In this document: positions 24,775-32,955 of the stretch, piece after piece
How the letters are laid out: each line of letters starts with the position of its first letter
How positions within the stretch are numbered: the first letter of the stretch is position 1
Assembly (NCBI GenBank): GCA_013388515.1
Contig: JACAFC010000253.1
Location: 1 to 35,187 of the forward strand
Direction of reading: 5' to 3'
Length of the DNA stretch: 35,187 nucleotides
Source of the DNA: Ignavibacteriaceae bacterium
GTDB lineage: Bacteria; Bacteroidota; Ignavibacteria; Ignavibacteriales; Ignavibacteriaceae
The notes under the pieces: model-generated
Database searches by the model: none
What the model saw: the letters and a program-made list of their open reading frames with translations, nothing else
Told to the model about the DNA's origin: nothing
Made by a program: the position numbers and the translations under genes

Positions 24775-25506
24775 TTACTCGATTTCAAATGAAGCAGTTA
24801 CGACAGCAGTAATTTCTTTTTCAATTGAGCTTAAATCGTTTACTCCATAATCCGAAATTTGATTTGATAATCTTGGAGTAATCTGAATTACTCCCATCCT
24901 TGCACTCCGCATTGGGCCTAATTCTCTTCCTGTTGATAACGCAATTCTTGATGCTCTATTCATTGCGTCTTTTGCTGCTTCGGCTTGTATTTCAATTTTT
25001 ACATCGGCAATTTTTGTGTAATGATATTCTGGTTGCTCAACACTAAAACTTACTCCCTTTTCGATCAAGGAAGGTATTTCAAGTGAGATGTTTTTTATTT
25101 TGTTTACATCCGTAGATTTTATTTCAATCCGCTGGCTGTAATTGTAAGCCCTCACCTTATTAGTTTGGTAGCCTGCCGAACTAACTTCATAAATGGGATA
25201 GCTGTTCATAGTAAATAATTCAACTTCCTTTTCTGGAAATCCATTTGAAGAAAGATAGGATATTAAAATTGGTTTTTGTCTCTTTAACTCTTGATATGCT
25301 ATCTCCGCTGTTGGAGCTTCAACACTTATTAAACCTCTTAATATTCCAAAATCCGATATAATATCCTTTTTTGCTGAGCCTGTTACTGTAATTGTTTGAT
25401 TAGAGCTGTAGTTGGATTTCCAAGCAGTTACGAAAATTATCGAACAGATTATTAAGGAAATACCTATTACCAAAAATGGGAGAAAGTTATTGTTTTTGAT
25501 TTCCAT
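24775..25506 (-). CDS. SIMPL (DUF541) domain protein
   Basis: A 243-residue protein with one N-terminal membrane helix (about 9-29) and a periplasmic SIMPL domain (about 37-243). The domain is shown by ITVTGSAKKDIISDFGILRGLIS at its start, the repeated alpha-beta pattern, and the late EAAKDAMNRASRIALSTGRELG with the C-terminal ITAVVTASFEIE. The family (YggE-like) has been linked to oxidative stress and envelope functions, but no molecular activity is settled. Likely co-transcribed with the downstream cytochrome c gene. Its start has the hydrophobic anchor in the expected place. Confidence 0.88.
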   Translation of the reverse strand: MEIKNNNFLPFLVIGISLIICSIIFVTAWKSNYSSNQTITVTGSAKKDIISDFGILRGLISVEAPTAEIAYQELKRQKPILISYLSSNGFPEKEVELFTMNSYPIYEVSSAGYQTNKVRAYNYSQRIEIKSTDVNKIKNISLEIPSLIEKGVSFSVEQPEYHYTKIADVKIEIQAEAAKDAMNRASRIALSTGRELGPMRSARMGVIQITPRLSNQISDYGVNDLSSIEKEITAVVTASFEIE

Positions 25507-25661
25507 TTGTTAAGTCTACCTTTTATTTCTGATAGCTCAAAGTTATCAAAATGCTTTTTGATTACAAAAATGATTTTACTCTGGTGTGCCGTTGCAACTT
25601 TTTTCTTCACATCCACTTATATATCTTGTAATAACAGCGAACTTATTTATTCATAGGTATT

Positions 25662-25676
25662 ATGAATTTTAGATGA
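25662..25676 (+). other. four-codon leader ORF overlapping the next start
   Basis: ATG AAT TTT AGA TGA encodes MNFR; its TGA overlaps ATG 25673 as ATGA. This could couple re-initiation to the start of the following gene, or could be chance. No strong Shine-Dalgarno precedes either ATG, although TAGG lies just before the leader ATG. Confidence 0.25.
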
Positions 25677-27754
25677 CAAAACCCAATAGACTTATTAATG
25701 AGCAAAGCCCATACTTGCTTCAGCATGCGTATAATCCGGTAGAATGGTATCCGTGGTGTGACGAAGCATTTGAAAAAGCACGAAACGAAAATAAACCAAT
25801 TTTCCTCTCGATTGGATATTCAACATGTCATTGGTGCCATGTTATGGAACAAGAATCTTTTGAGGATACTGACATTGCAAAATTGTTGAACCAAACGTTT
25901 GTCTCAATCAAAGTGGATAGGGAAGAGAGACCAGACATTGATGGAGTCTATATGACGGTTTGCCAGATGCTTGCTGGCAGCGGAGGTTGGCCTATGACAA
26001 TAGTGATGACTCCTGATAAAAAACCATTCTTTGCAGGAACTTACTTTCCTAAGCATAATCGGCATGGACGAATTGGTATGTTGGAGCTTATCCCAAAATT
26101 AGATGAATTGTGGAAGATAAAACAAAATGATATCATTAAATCAGCGGAGGAAATCTCAGAGAATCTACAAACTCTTTCTCATTCACATATGGCGGTATTG
26201 CTTACTCCCGAAATTTTTAAGAAAGCATATAATGAACTTTCAAGCCGATTTGATAGGCTTAATGGCGGATTTGGCACTTCACCAAAATTCCCAACTCCGC
26301 ATGTTTTAACTTTTCTGCTAAGGTACTGGAAGAAATACAAAGATGAAAATGCGTTGCATATGGTAGAAAAAACACTTACTCAAATGCGTTTGGGTGGAAT
26401 TTATGACCAGATTGGTTTTGGTTTTCATCGATACTCAACTGATAAAATTTGGTTAGTTCCTCATTTCGAAAAAATGCTGTATGATCAAGCTCTTCTTACC
26501 ATTGCGTATTTGGATGTGTATCAAGCAACTAAAAACGATTTTTATAAACAGACAGCCATAGAAATTTTGGAATATGTAAGAAGAGTTATGATGTCGCCAA
26601 ATGGTACTTTTTTTTCTGCTGAAGATGCTGATAGTGAGAATCAGGAAGGCAAATTCTATTTATGGACGCTTGATGAAATAAAAGAAACTCTTGGAAAAGA
26701 TGCTGAGTTGGTTATTGATTATTTCAATGCTGAAAGTGGAGGTAATTGGATTGATCCTGTGCATGGTAACAATACCAATACAAATATTCTTCATATCAAA
26801 AAAAATATAAATGAAATAGCTGAAATTTATGCGTTGAGTATTGAAGAATTAGATTTCAAACTAAATGCAGCTGTAAATAAATTGTATGTAAAACGCGGAG
26901 ATAGAATTCATCCATTCAAAGATGATAAAATACTTACCGATTGGAACAGTTTGATGATCTCCGCTTTTCTAAAAGCAGCTCAGGTTTTAGGCGATGAAAA
27001 GTATACTTCAATAGCAATAAATGCTTTGAATTTCATCTTGACAAAGATGACCGATTCTGAAGGAAAACTAATGCACAGATATAGAAACGGAAATTCTGCA
27101 ATATCGGGTACACTTGACGATTATGCTTTTTTTATTTCTGCTTTAATTGATATGTACGAAACAACATCCGAAATTTCATGGTTAGTAAAAGCAATGAAAT
27201 ATCACGAATTGCAAATGGAGTATTTTTGGGATAAAGTTAATGGCGGTTTTTTCTTTACTGCTGCTTACAGCGAAGAATTAATTTTTAGGCAAAAAGAAAT
27301 TTATGATGGTGCGATTCCGTCTGGAAATTCTGTTTCACTAATCAACCTGCTGCGTATGTACCATCTTACTGGGAATCCAGATTTTGGCATAAAAGCAGAT
27401 GAATTAATAAAAGCATTTTCAAAATTGGTGAGCCAACAACCGTCTTCATTTACTTACTTACTTTCAGGATTAGATTTTTATTTCGGTCCCGTAAAAGAAA
27501 TACTGATTATTGGAGCTGATGAAACTTCTAGGGAAAAATTTATTAAAATAATTAATGGAATTTTTCTTCCCAACAAAGTAGTCCTCTGTAAAAACAAATC
27601 TAACTCAGTTCAATTGGAGGAGATTGCTAAATATACTTCAACTTATCCAATAGAGGGAGATAAAACTTCTATTTACATATGTGAGGATTTTATGTGTAAA
27701 CTTCCAATACACACTTTAGAGGAATTGATTAAAACCATAGCGGCTAGTGATTAG
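25673..27754 (+). CDS. YyaL/DUF255 thioredoxin-like and six-hairpin domain protein
   Basis: A 693-residue, probably cytoplasmic protein of the YyaL / spermatogenesis-associated-protein-20 family. The N-terminal thioredoxin-like domain (about 4-165) has the family opening [20 protein letters not shown], the CxxC motif C52-H-W-C55, and [11 protein letters not shown]. The rest (about 200-690) is an alpha/alpha-barrel like N-acylglucosamine 2-epimerases and six-hairpin glycosidases ([54 protein letters not shown]). Length and motifs are complete. Biochemical activity is not established for the family. It appears monocistronic, with a weak AT-rich terminator behind. Confidence 0.92.
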   Translation: MTKPNRLINEQSPYLLQHAYNPVEWYPWCDEAFEKARNENKPIFLSIGYSTCHWCHVMEQESFEDTDIAKLLNQTFVSIKVDREERPDIDGVYMTVCQMLAGSGGWPMTIVMTPDKKPFFAGTYFPKHNRHGRIGMLELIPKLDELWKIKQNDIIKSAEEISENLQTLSHSHMAVLLTPEIFKKAYNELSSRFDRLNGGFGTSPKFPTPHVLTFLLRYWKKYKDENALHMVEKTLTQMRLGGIYDQIGFGFHRYSTDKIWLVPHFEKMLYDQALLTIAYLDVYQATKNDFYKQTAIEILEYVRRVMMSPNGTFFSAEDADSENQEGKFYLWTLDEIKETLGKDAELVIDYFNAESGGNWIDPVHGNNTNTNILHIKKNINEIAEIYALSIEELDFKLNAAVNKLYVKRGDRIHPFKDDKILTDWNSLMISAFLKAAQVLGDEKYTSIAINALNFILTKMTDSEGKLMHRYRNGNSAISGTLDDYAFFISALIDMYETTSEISWLVKAMKYHELQMEYFWDKVNGGFFFTAAYSEELIFRQKEIYDGAIPSGNSVSLINLLRMYHLTGNPDFGIKADELIKAFSKLVSQQPSSFTYLLSGLDFYFGPVKEILIIGADETSREKFIKIINGIFLPNKVVLCKNKSNSVQLEEIAKYTSTYPIEGDKTSIYICEDFMCKLPIHTLEELIKTIAASD

Positions 27755-27761
27755 TTTAATT

Positions 27762-27792
27762 AAATATATTTTAAAAAATATTTGTTTTTTTT
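27762..27792 (+). terminator. weak AT-only terminator
   Basis: AAATATATTTT and AAAAAATATTT can pair with one mismatch, and GTTTTTTTT follows, 8 bp after the YyaL-type gene. All pairs are A-T, so the stem is weak. Confidence 0.4.
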
Positions 27793-27850
27793 GATTGTAT
27801 GAATGTAAATTACGATAAGGAAATTATTCAGTTACCCTAACAAGACCTAA

Positions 27851-28369
27851 ATGCAAGAGAATAAACTCATAAAAGCATTAGTACTGAATGCACAACTTGG
27901 AAACAACTCCGCTTTTGAGCAGTTATACCAAATGACTGTTCCTCAGATTTATATTCTTACCGTTAGACTTTCTGGGGGTTTAACTCTGGCAGGCACCCTC
28001 ACCAAAAAAACTTATGTAAATGCCTGGCAAAAAATTTCGCAGAAAGATGAGAAAACCACTTTTTTAAACTGGCTAAAAATTATTGCTGCCTCCACAGTTT
28101 TAGAAGAAATGGGCAGAAATACTCTGGAAAAAATCAGTAGCGAGAATGATCCTCAAACAAAAGAAAATGAGGAAGTTTTTTTTAATCAGCAGCCGCTTGA
28201 GAAAGCAATTCGTGCATTAGAATTTGTTGATAGATTTGTATTAATCCTGCATGATCTCGAGAATCTTTCATTTGAGATTATAAATAAAATTACATCACTT
28301 TCAATTAACGATTTGAGATCTAAACTAATGAGATCTCGTGAAAATCTAATGATTATTGTTGAAGAATGA
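27851..28369 (+). CDS. degenerate ECF-like sigma factor
   Basis: A 172-residue protein laid out like an ECF sigma factor. Residues 1-65 look like region 2 (LNAQLGNNSAFEQLYQMTVPQ, then LTKKTYVNAWQKI). Residues about 115-172 look like region 4 (IRALEFVDRFVLILHDLENLSFEIINKI, then INDLRSKLMRSRENL). The acidic patch that normally reads like D/E-D-L-x-Q-E before TF-x-x-AW is replaced by AGTLTKK, so core binding or promoter opening may be altered. It overlaps the next gene by ATGA, and that gene encodes an anti-sigma-like protein, which strongly supports a sigma/anti-sigma pair. No target promoter was found. Confidence 0.75.
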   Translation: MQENKLIKALVLNAQLGNNSAFEQLYQMTVPQIYILTVRLSGGLTLAGTLTKKTYVNAWQKISQKDEKTTFLNWLKIIAASTVLEEMGRNTLEKISSENDPQTKENEEVFFNQQPLEKAIRALEFVDRFVLILHDLENLSFEIINKITSLSINDLRSKLMRSRENLMIIVEE

Positions 28370-29559
28370 CTCACGATAAGGTTAAAAATATACTTAACGA
28401 TTACTTCGATGAGAACCTAGATATCGAAGTTGATATTGAAACCCAAAATCATATTAGTGAGTGTGCTGACTGCAGTCAGTATTTATATTCACTTCAAGAT
28501 CTTATGAACAAAGTTGAGAAACTGCCGCGCAGCTTAAAACCTCACGTGGATTATTGGCAGGATATTTTTCATGAAATGAGCAGCATCAAAACTGATGCTT
28601 TAAAGCAGCAAGAGGAAATTCAACTTAAAGAAGCTGGACAGCAAATCAAGCAGGATGATACTGACGATTTTGTGATTGAGCAAAAGAAAATTGAGGCAGA
28701 GGATTTATTAAACTGGGAGAAAAAGAAAGTTGAATATTTAACCAAGCTAAAAACACCGCAAGTCAGAAATACACTCATCGGGGTTTTATCTGCGTGCCTT
28801 ATTTTTTTCTTATACATCACTTTTTTCCTAAAAGGACCATCCTGGGAAGTTAAAAAATTTCAAGTTAGTGGAAGCACACATGAAATTTTAGGTGAACTTC
28901 CTGATGATGGTATTATTAAATCTGATGCTATTACAAGGTTTGAAATACATACTCCAAGTACAGGTGTTTTAACTATTGCTCCTAATTCCAGAATTCAAAA
29001 ATTACAAACTGATAAGGTGCAATTATATGCCGGAGCACTTACTGCAAATAAAGAAAATGCAACCAAACCATTAACCATAGTGGTTCCTAGTGCTGAAATA
29101 AAAGATTTTTTTGTGGGTGGACACTATAGAGCTGTAGTAGATGATAATAATATTACTTCAATAAATGTGAGCGATGGATGGGTATCAATCATCTTTAATG
29201 ATATAGAAACGATTGTTTTGTCTAATCACACTTGTAAAATTCATCCGGATTCAGGAATGGGACTACCGTACTTAAATACATCTTCTACTGTATTTATAGA
29301 CGCAGTAAATAATTATTGCTTTCAAAATCCGAATAATGAAGAAGCGTTGATTGCAGTTTTAACTAAAGCAGAAAAAAGCAACGTTTTAACATTGTGGAAT
29401 TTATTGAAAAGAGTGTCCCGTAAACAACGCGACATGGTAATTTACACTATGTTTGGATTGTTGGGTGATCCTCCAATCGGGGTAACCGATGAAGGACTAA
29501 GATCATTAAATCCTGAAATGATGCAAAAATTAATTGAGGAAATTGAGCCGGAGATATAA
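28366..29559 (+). CDS. zinc-finger anti-sigma and FecR-like membrane protein
   Basis: A 397-residue protein. The N-terminus has a zf-HC2 anti-sigma-like zinc site, H29-x3-C33-x2-C36 (HISECADC). A charged linker follows (about 60-130). One membrane helix (about 136-156) separates the cytoplasmic part from an outside FecR-like beta domain (about 160-300, for example ITRFEIHTPSTGVLTIAPNSR and SINVSDGWVSIIF). The C-terminus (about 305-397) is helical, of no known family. Its ATG overlaps the sigma gene stop by 4 bp, a sign of translational coupling. It probably holds the sigma at the membrane until an envelope signal arrives. The join of zf-HC2 with FecR in one chain is less common than separate proteins. 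Confidence 0.8.
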   Translation: MTHDKVKNILNDYFDENLDIEVDIETQNHISECADCSQYLYSLQDLMNKVEKLPRSLKPHVDYWQDIFHEMSSIKTDALKQQEEIQLKEAGQQIKQDDTDDFVIEQKKIEAEDLLNWEKKKVEYLTKLKTPQVRNTLIGVLSACLIFFLYITFFLKGPSWEVKKFQVSGSTHEILGELPDDGIIKSDAITRFEIHTPSTGVLTIAPNSRIQKLQTDKVQLYAGALTANKENATKPLTIVVPSAEIKDFFVGGHYRAVVDDNNITSINVSDGWVSIIFNDIETIVLSNHTCKIHPDSGMGLPYLNTSSTVFIDAVNNYCFQNPNNEEALIAVLTKAEKSNVLTLWNLLKRVSRKQRDMVIYTMFGLLGDPPIGVTDEGLRSLNPEMMQKLIEEIEPEI

Positions 29560-29581
29560 TTAATAATTTTTCTCAAAGCAG

Positions 29582-29635
29582 AAACCCAGTTACTAAGAAA
29601 TCGAAATTTGATCTTTTAGAAACTGGGTTTGTTTT
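29582..29635. terminator. bidirectional terminator with AAACCCAGTT stem
   Basis: AAACCCAGTT (29582-29591) pairs with AACTGGGTTT (29621-29630), followed by GTTTTT. The 29-base loop contains ATCGAAATTTGAT, which can extend the fold. It lies between the convergent anti-sigma and lpd genes and overlaps the last codons of lpd by a few bases on the right side. Its stem core is shared with the terminator at 21867. Confidence 0.8.
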
Positions 29636-31050
29636 TATCTCTTAGGTCTGTAAAGATGAGTACTCTGCCCAAAAAACACTTCTGCAGCTTCCATTAATGT
29701 TTCTGATAATGTTGGATGTGGGTGAATCGTTAACTTTAAATCAGTTAGGTTAGCTCCCATTTCAATAGCTAAAACACCTTCAGCAATCAGCTCACCGGCT
29801 CCGGGTCCGCAAATGCCAATTCCCAAAATTCTCTGAGTTTCAGGTTCAACAAGAATTTTTGTTACTCCATCCATTCTTCCTAAAGTGGTTGCTCGACCTG
29901 AAGCCGACCATGGAAACTTTGCAGTTTCATACTTTATTTCTTTTTCGCGCGCCTGAGTTTCAGTTAAACCCGCCCATGCAATTTCCGGATCGGTGAAAAC
30001 TACTGCTGGAATTGCTTTTGGCTCAAATGCAGCTTTATGTCCTGCAATTGCTTCAACTGCAACTCTGCCTTCATGAGAAGCTTTATGTGCTAACATCGGT
30101 TCGCCAACAATATCACCAATTGCATAAATGTTTGGATCATCAGTTTGCAGTTGTTCGTTAACAATTATCCATCCGCGTTGATTTACTCTTACTTTAGTGT
30201 TCTCTAAACCTAATCCGGTTGTATCGGGTTTTCTGCCAATGGACATTAGAACGTAATCATAATTTTGTTCTGCAATTTCTCCGCTCATGTTTTGGATTTT
30301 AACTTGTAATCCATCACTAACATCTTTCATCTCCACAACTTTTGATTCGAGCATAATTTTGTTAAAACTTTTTTCCAATCGCTTTGATAAATGAATTACT
30401 AAATCACGATCAGCACCAGGAAGCAAACCCGGCATCATCTCAACAACCGATACTTTAGTTCCTAATGCAGAATAAACAGAACCAAGTTCGAGACCGATAT
30501 AACCACCGCCAACCACAAGTAAAGATTTAGGAATTGCCGGTAAGTCCAATGCTGTTGAGGAATTCAAAATTCTCTTGCTGGTGATTTCTAAAGATGGAAT
30601 GGTGGCTATTCTTGAACCCGTTGCAATTATAATTTTATCAAACGAAAGAATTTCTTCACCACTTTCTTTTTGAACTTTTATTGTTGAAGAATTAACAAAG
30701 CTTGCAGTGCCTTGCACATAATTAATTTTTCTTTGTTTGCTTAACTGTCCTAATCCTCCGGTTAATTTTGAAACTACACTGCTTTTCCAACTTCTTAACT
30801 TTTCAAGATTAATTTTTGGTTCAGAGAAATCGATACCCCATTCTTTTGCTTCGTGAGTTTCGTTAATCAGTTTTGCAACATGAAGTAACGCTTTAGATGG
30901 GATACATCCGCGGTAAAGACAAACGCCGCCGGGATTTTTTTCTTTATCTATTAAAGTAACATTCATTCCCAGATCGGCTGCAAGAAAAGCCGCAGCGTAA
31001 CCGCCGGGTCCCGCACCAAGTACTGCTAAATTTATTTTATTTTCAGACAT
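29635..31050 (-). CDS. lpdA: dihydrolipoyl dehydrogenase (E3)
   Basis: A 471-residue flavoenzyme that reoxidises dihydrolipoyl groups of the E2 subunit and makes NADH, cytoplasmic. FAD motif GAGPGG at 12-17. Redox-active pair C44/C49 in GGVCLYRGCIPSK; the usual LNxGC is here LYRGC. NAD motif VVGGGYIGLELG, then IYAIGDI, and the catalytic HPHPTLSE near the C-terminus. It is the third gene of the aceE-aceF-lpd operon, 109 bp after aceF. It may also serve other 2-oxo acid dehydrogenases of the cell. Confidence 0.97.
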   Translation of the reverse strand: MSENKINLAVLGAGPGGYAAAFLAADLGMNVTLIDKEKNPGGVCLYRGCIPSKALLHVAKLINETHEAKEWGIDFSEPKINLEKLRSWKSSVVSKLTGGLGQLSKQRKINYVQGTASFVNSSTIKVQKESGEEILSFDKIIIATGSRIATIPSLEITSKRILNSSTALDLPAIPKSLLVVGGGYIGLELGSVYSALGTKVSVVEMMPGLLPGADRDLVIHLSKRLEKSFNKIMLESKVVEMKDVSDGLQVKIQNMSGEIAEQNYDYVLMSIGRKPDTTGLGLENTKVRVNQRGWIIVNEQLQTDDPNIYAIGDIVGEPMLAHKASHEGRVAVEAIAGHKAAFEPKAIPAVVFTDPEIAWAGLTETQAREKEIKYETAKFPWSASGRATTLGRMDGVTKILVEPETQRILGIGICGPGAGELIAEGVLAIEMGANLTDLKLTIHPHPTLSETLMEAAEVFFGQSTHLYRPKR

Positions 31051-31089
31051 TAATATTTCCTAACATTTATCAAAGATAAATTGCTAAAC

Positions 31090-31158
31090 TGTTAAATTGT
31101 CAAATTGTTAAAATCTCAGAACAACAATTTAACAATGCAGCAATTAGACAATTTAACA
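31090..31158. repeat. inverted repeat of TTGTTAAATTGT units between aceF and lpd
   Basis: TGTTAAATTGTCAAATTG (31090-31107) matches the reverse complement of CAATTAGACAATTTAACA (31141-31158) at 17 of 18 positions. The 33-base loop carries one more CAATTTAACAAT unit. On the minus strand it starts 1 base after the aceF stop. It could form a stem-loop in the operon transcript that affects processing or the E2:E3 ratio. It looks like a low-complexity interspersed element. No T-run follows, so it is not a plain terminator. Confidence 0.65.
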
Positions 31159-31159
31159 A

Positions 31160-32815
31160 TTAAACGAGCAGCTTCATCGGCTGCTCAAGCGCTTCGCAAA
31201 CCCATCGTAAAAACCGTGCTGCATCTGCACCATCAATTATTCTGTGATCGTAAGAGAGAGATAATGGTACAATCATTCTTGGTTCAAACTTTCCATCTTT
31301 GTAAACTGGTTTGTAGCTTCCGCGTGAAACTCCAAGTATTGCTACTTCCGGGGAATTTACAATTGGAGTAAATGATGTTCCGCCAATTCCGCCAAGATTC
31401 GTGATTGTGAAACATCCGCCTTGCAATTCATCTAACGAAATTTTTTTATTTCTTGCTTTTTCCGATAGCTGAGCAAGCTCAACTGAAAGCTGAGTTAAAT
31501 TTTTTTGATCAACATTTTTAATTACTGGAACAATCAAACCAAACTCAGTATCAACAGCAACGCCGATGTTAAAGTAATTTTTATAAATAATTTCCTTCTT
31601 CTCCATATCTATACTGCTGTTGAATTGAGGAAAAGTCTTTAATGCCGAAGCACAGATCTTTAAAAGAAAAGAAGTAATTGTAAGCTTACCGCCTTCTTTT
31701 TCTACTTTAGGATTGAATGCTTTTCGTGTCATTTCCAGAATCGTAATATCAGCTTGATCGAATTGTGTAACATGTGGAATTGCTGCCCAAGCATAACTTA
31801 AATGTTCAGCAGTTTTAATTCTTATGTTGCTCATTGGTTTAATGTCAGTTGAGCCGAATTTTGAAAAGTCGGGAAGTTTCTCTGCTTTAATGCCAATGCC
31901 AAGTCCCATTCCAGACTTTCTTTGCTCATTCAGTTTTTTAGCATAAGCTTTAACATCATCCATTGAAATTCTGCCGGAAGGTCCGCTTCCTGGAACTTCG
32001 TTAATATCAATTCCAATTTCACGTGCAATTCTTCTTACAGAAGGTGCAGCGGGAGCTGAACCCTTTATAATTGGCGGCTGATGAAAGCTTTTATCGATTA
32101 CTTGAGCCGGTGATTCCACATTTTGAGTGTGTTCTGTTTTAATTGCGGGTGTTTCAGCAATTTCTTTTTTAGGAGTTTCGATTTTAGCTTCAACTTTTTG
32201 TTCGATTTTATTGTCGCCGAATATTTTTATCCTTATTAGCGCTTCGCCTACTTTTGCTTTAGTTCCTGGAGTAATTAAAACTTCGGCTACTTTACCGGAA
32301 TAAGTTGATGGAACTTCTACTGTTGCTTTGTCAGTTTCTATTTCAATTATTGCTTGATCCTTTTCAATTGCATCGCCAGTTTTAACAAGTACGGCAACTA
32401 CATCTGCAGATTCAATATTTTCTCCAAGTTCAGGCATTTTAATTTCAACAATTGCAGATTCATGCTGTACTGCAGTTGGTGGTTGTGATGCTTCTCTTAC
32501 AGGTTCTTCTTTTTGTTTTGTGGTTCCAACAGTTTCAGGTTGCTGTTTTTTAACTTCAACTTTTTCTTGTTGTGAAGTTGAATCTTCAAGTAACAACACA
32601 GTTTGTCCGACTTTTATTTTATCACCAGCTTTAATTAAAATTTTGCTGATTACTCCTTCGTCAGTAGAGGGCACTTCAATTGTCGCTTTATCAGTTTCAA
32701 TTTCAAATAATGCTTGGTCTTTTTGAACTTGGTCGCCCTCTTTTACCAAAACCGAAACAACATCGGCTGATTCAATATTCTCACCAAGTTCAGGTAATTT
32801 AATTTCTATTGCCAT
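31160..32815 (-). CDS. aceF: dihydrolipoamide acetyltransferase (E2) of pyruvate dehydrogenase
   Basis: A 551-residue core subunit that moves acetyl groups from E1 to CoA. Two lipoyl domains (about 1-78 and 122-200) each carry the lipoylation site DKA: K43 and K163. They are joined by Lys/Glu/Pro/Gln-rich flexible linkers. The E3/E1-binding domain is at about 257-292 (VRRIAREIGIDINEV...GSGPSGRISMDDV). The catalytic domain (about 320-551) ends with DHRIIDG (523-529) holding the active His. It follows aceE by 140 bp. The two lipoyl domains are almost identical in protein and close in DNA, a recent duplication or gene conversion. Confidence 0.96.
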   Translation of the reverse strand: MAIEIKLPELGENIESADVVSVLVKEGDQVQKDQALFEIETDKATIEVPSTDEGVISKILIKAGDKIKVGQTVLLLEDSTSQQEKVEVKKQQPETVGTTKQKEEPVREASQPPTAVQHESAIVEIKMPELGENIESADVVAVLVKTGDAIEKDQAIIEIETDKATVEVPSTYSGKVAEVLITPGTKAKVGEALIRIKIFGDNKIEQKVEAKIETPKKEIAETPAIKTEHTQNVESPAQVIDKSFHQPPIIKGSAPAAPSVRRIAREIGIDINEVPGSGPSGRISMDDVKAYAKKLNEQRKSGMGLGIGIKAEKLPDFSKFGSTDIKPMSNIRIKTAEHLSYAWAAIPHVTQFDQADITILEMTRKAFNPKVEKEGGKLTITSFLLKICASALKTFPQFNSSIDMEKKEIIYKNYFNIGVAVDTEFGLIVPVIKNVDQKNLTQLSVELAQLSEKARNKKISLDELQGGCFTITNLGGIGGTSFTPIVNSPEVAILGVSRGSYKPVYKDGKFEPRMIVPLSLSYDHRIIDGADAARFLRWVCEALEQPMKLLV

Positions 32816-32848
32816 TTTTAACCTTGAAAATTCTTAATCTTGTAAAAG

Positions 32849-32925
32849 CTTTGTGTCTTTGTGGTGTTTACTTTCGTTAAGAAATTTATCTGCCACTAAG
32901 ACTCTAAATCTCTAAGAAGCACAAA
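32849..32925. repeat. interspersed CTTTGTGTCTTTGTGGTG-type repeat between aceE and aceF
   Basis: CTTTGTGTCTTTGTGGTG (32849-32866) is followed by a spacer and a C-rich to A-rich right half that starts CCACTAAGACTC (32893) and ends AAGCACAAA (32925). The right half read backwards gives GTCTTAGTGG, against GTCTTTGTGG on the left, so the element is an imperfect inverted repeat. I recall such TTTGTGTC-TTTGTGG elements as widespread intergenic repeats; not verified. It fills most of the 140-bp gap inside the operon. Confidence 0.55.
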
Positions 32926-32955
32926 TAATAAATTCCTTTTGATTCAACCTCACTG

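Noticed and set aside
31105-31371. Plus-strand ORF opposite aceF
   Set aside because: It begins in the inverted repeat and then runs antisense to the conserved end of the E2 catalytic domain; peptide is low-complexity.
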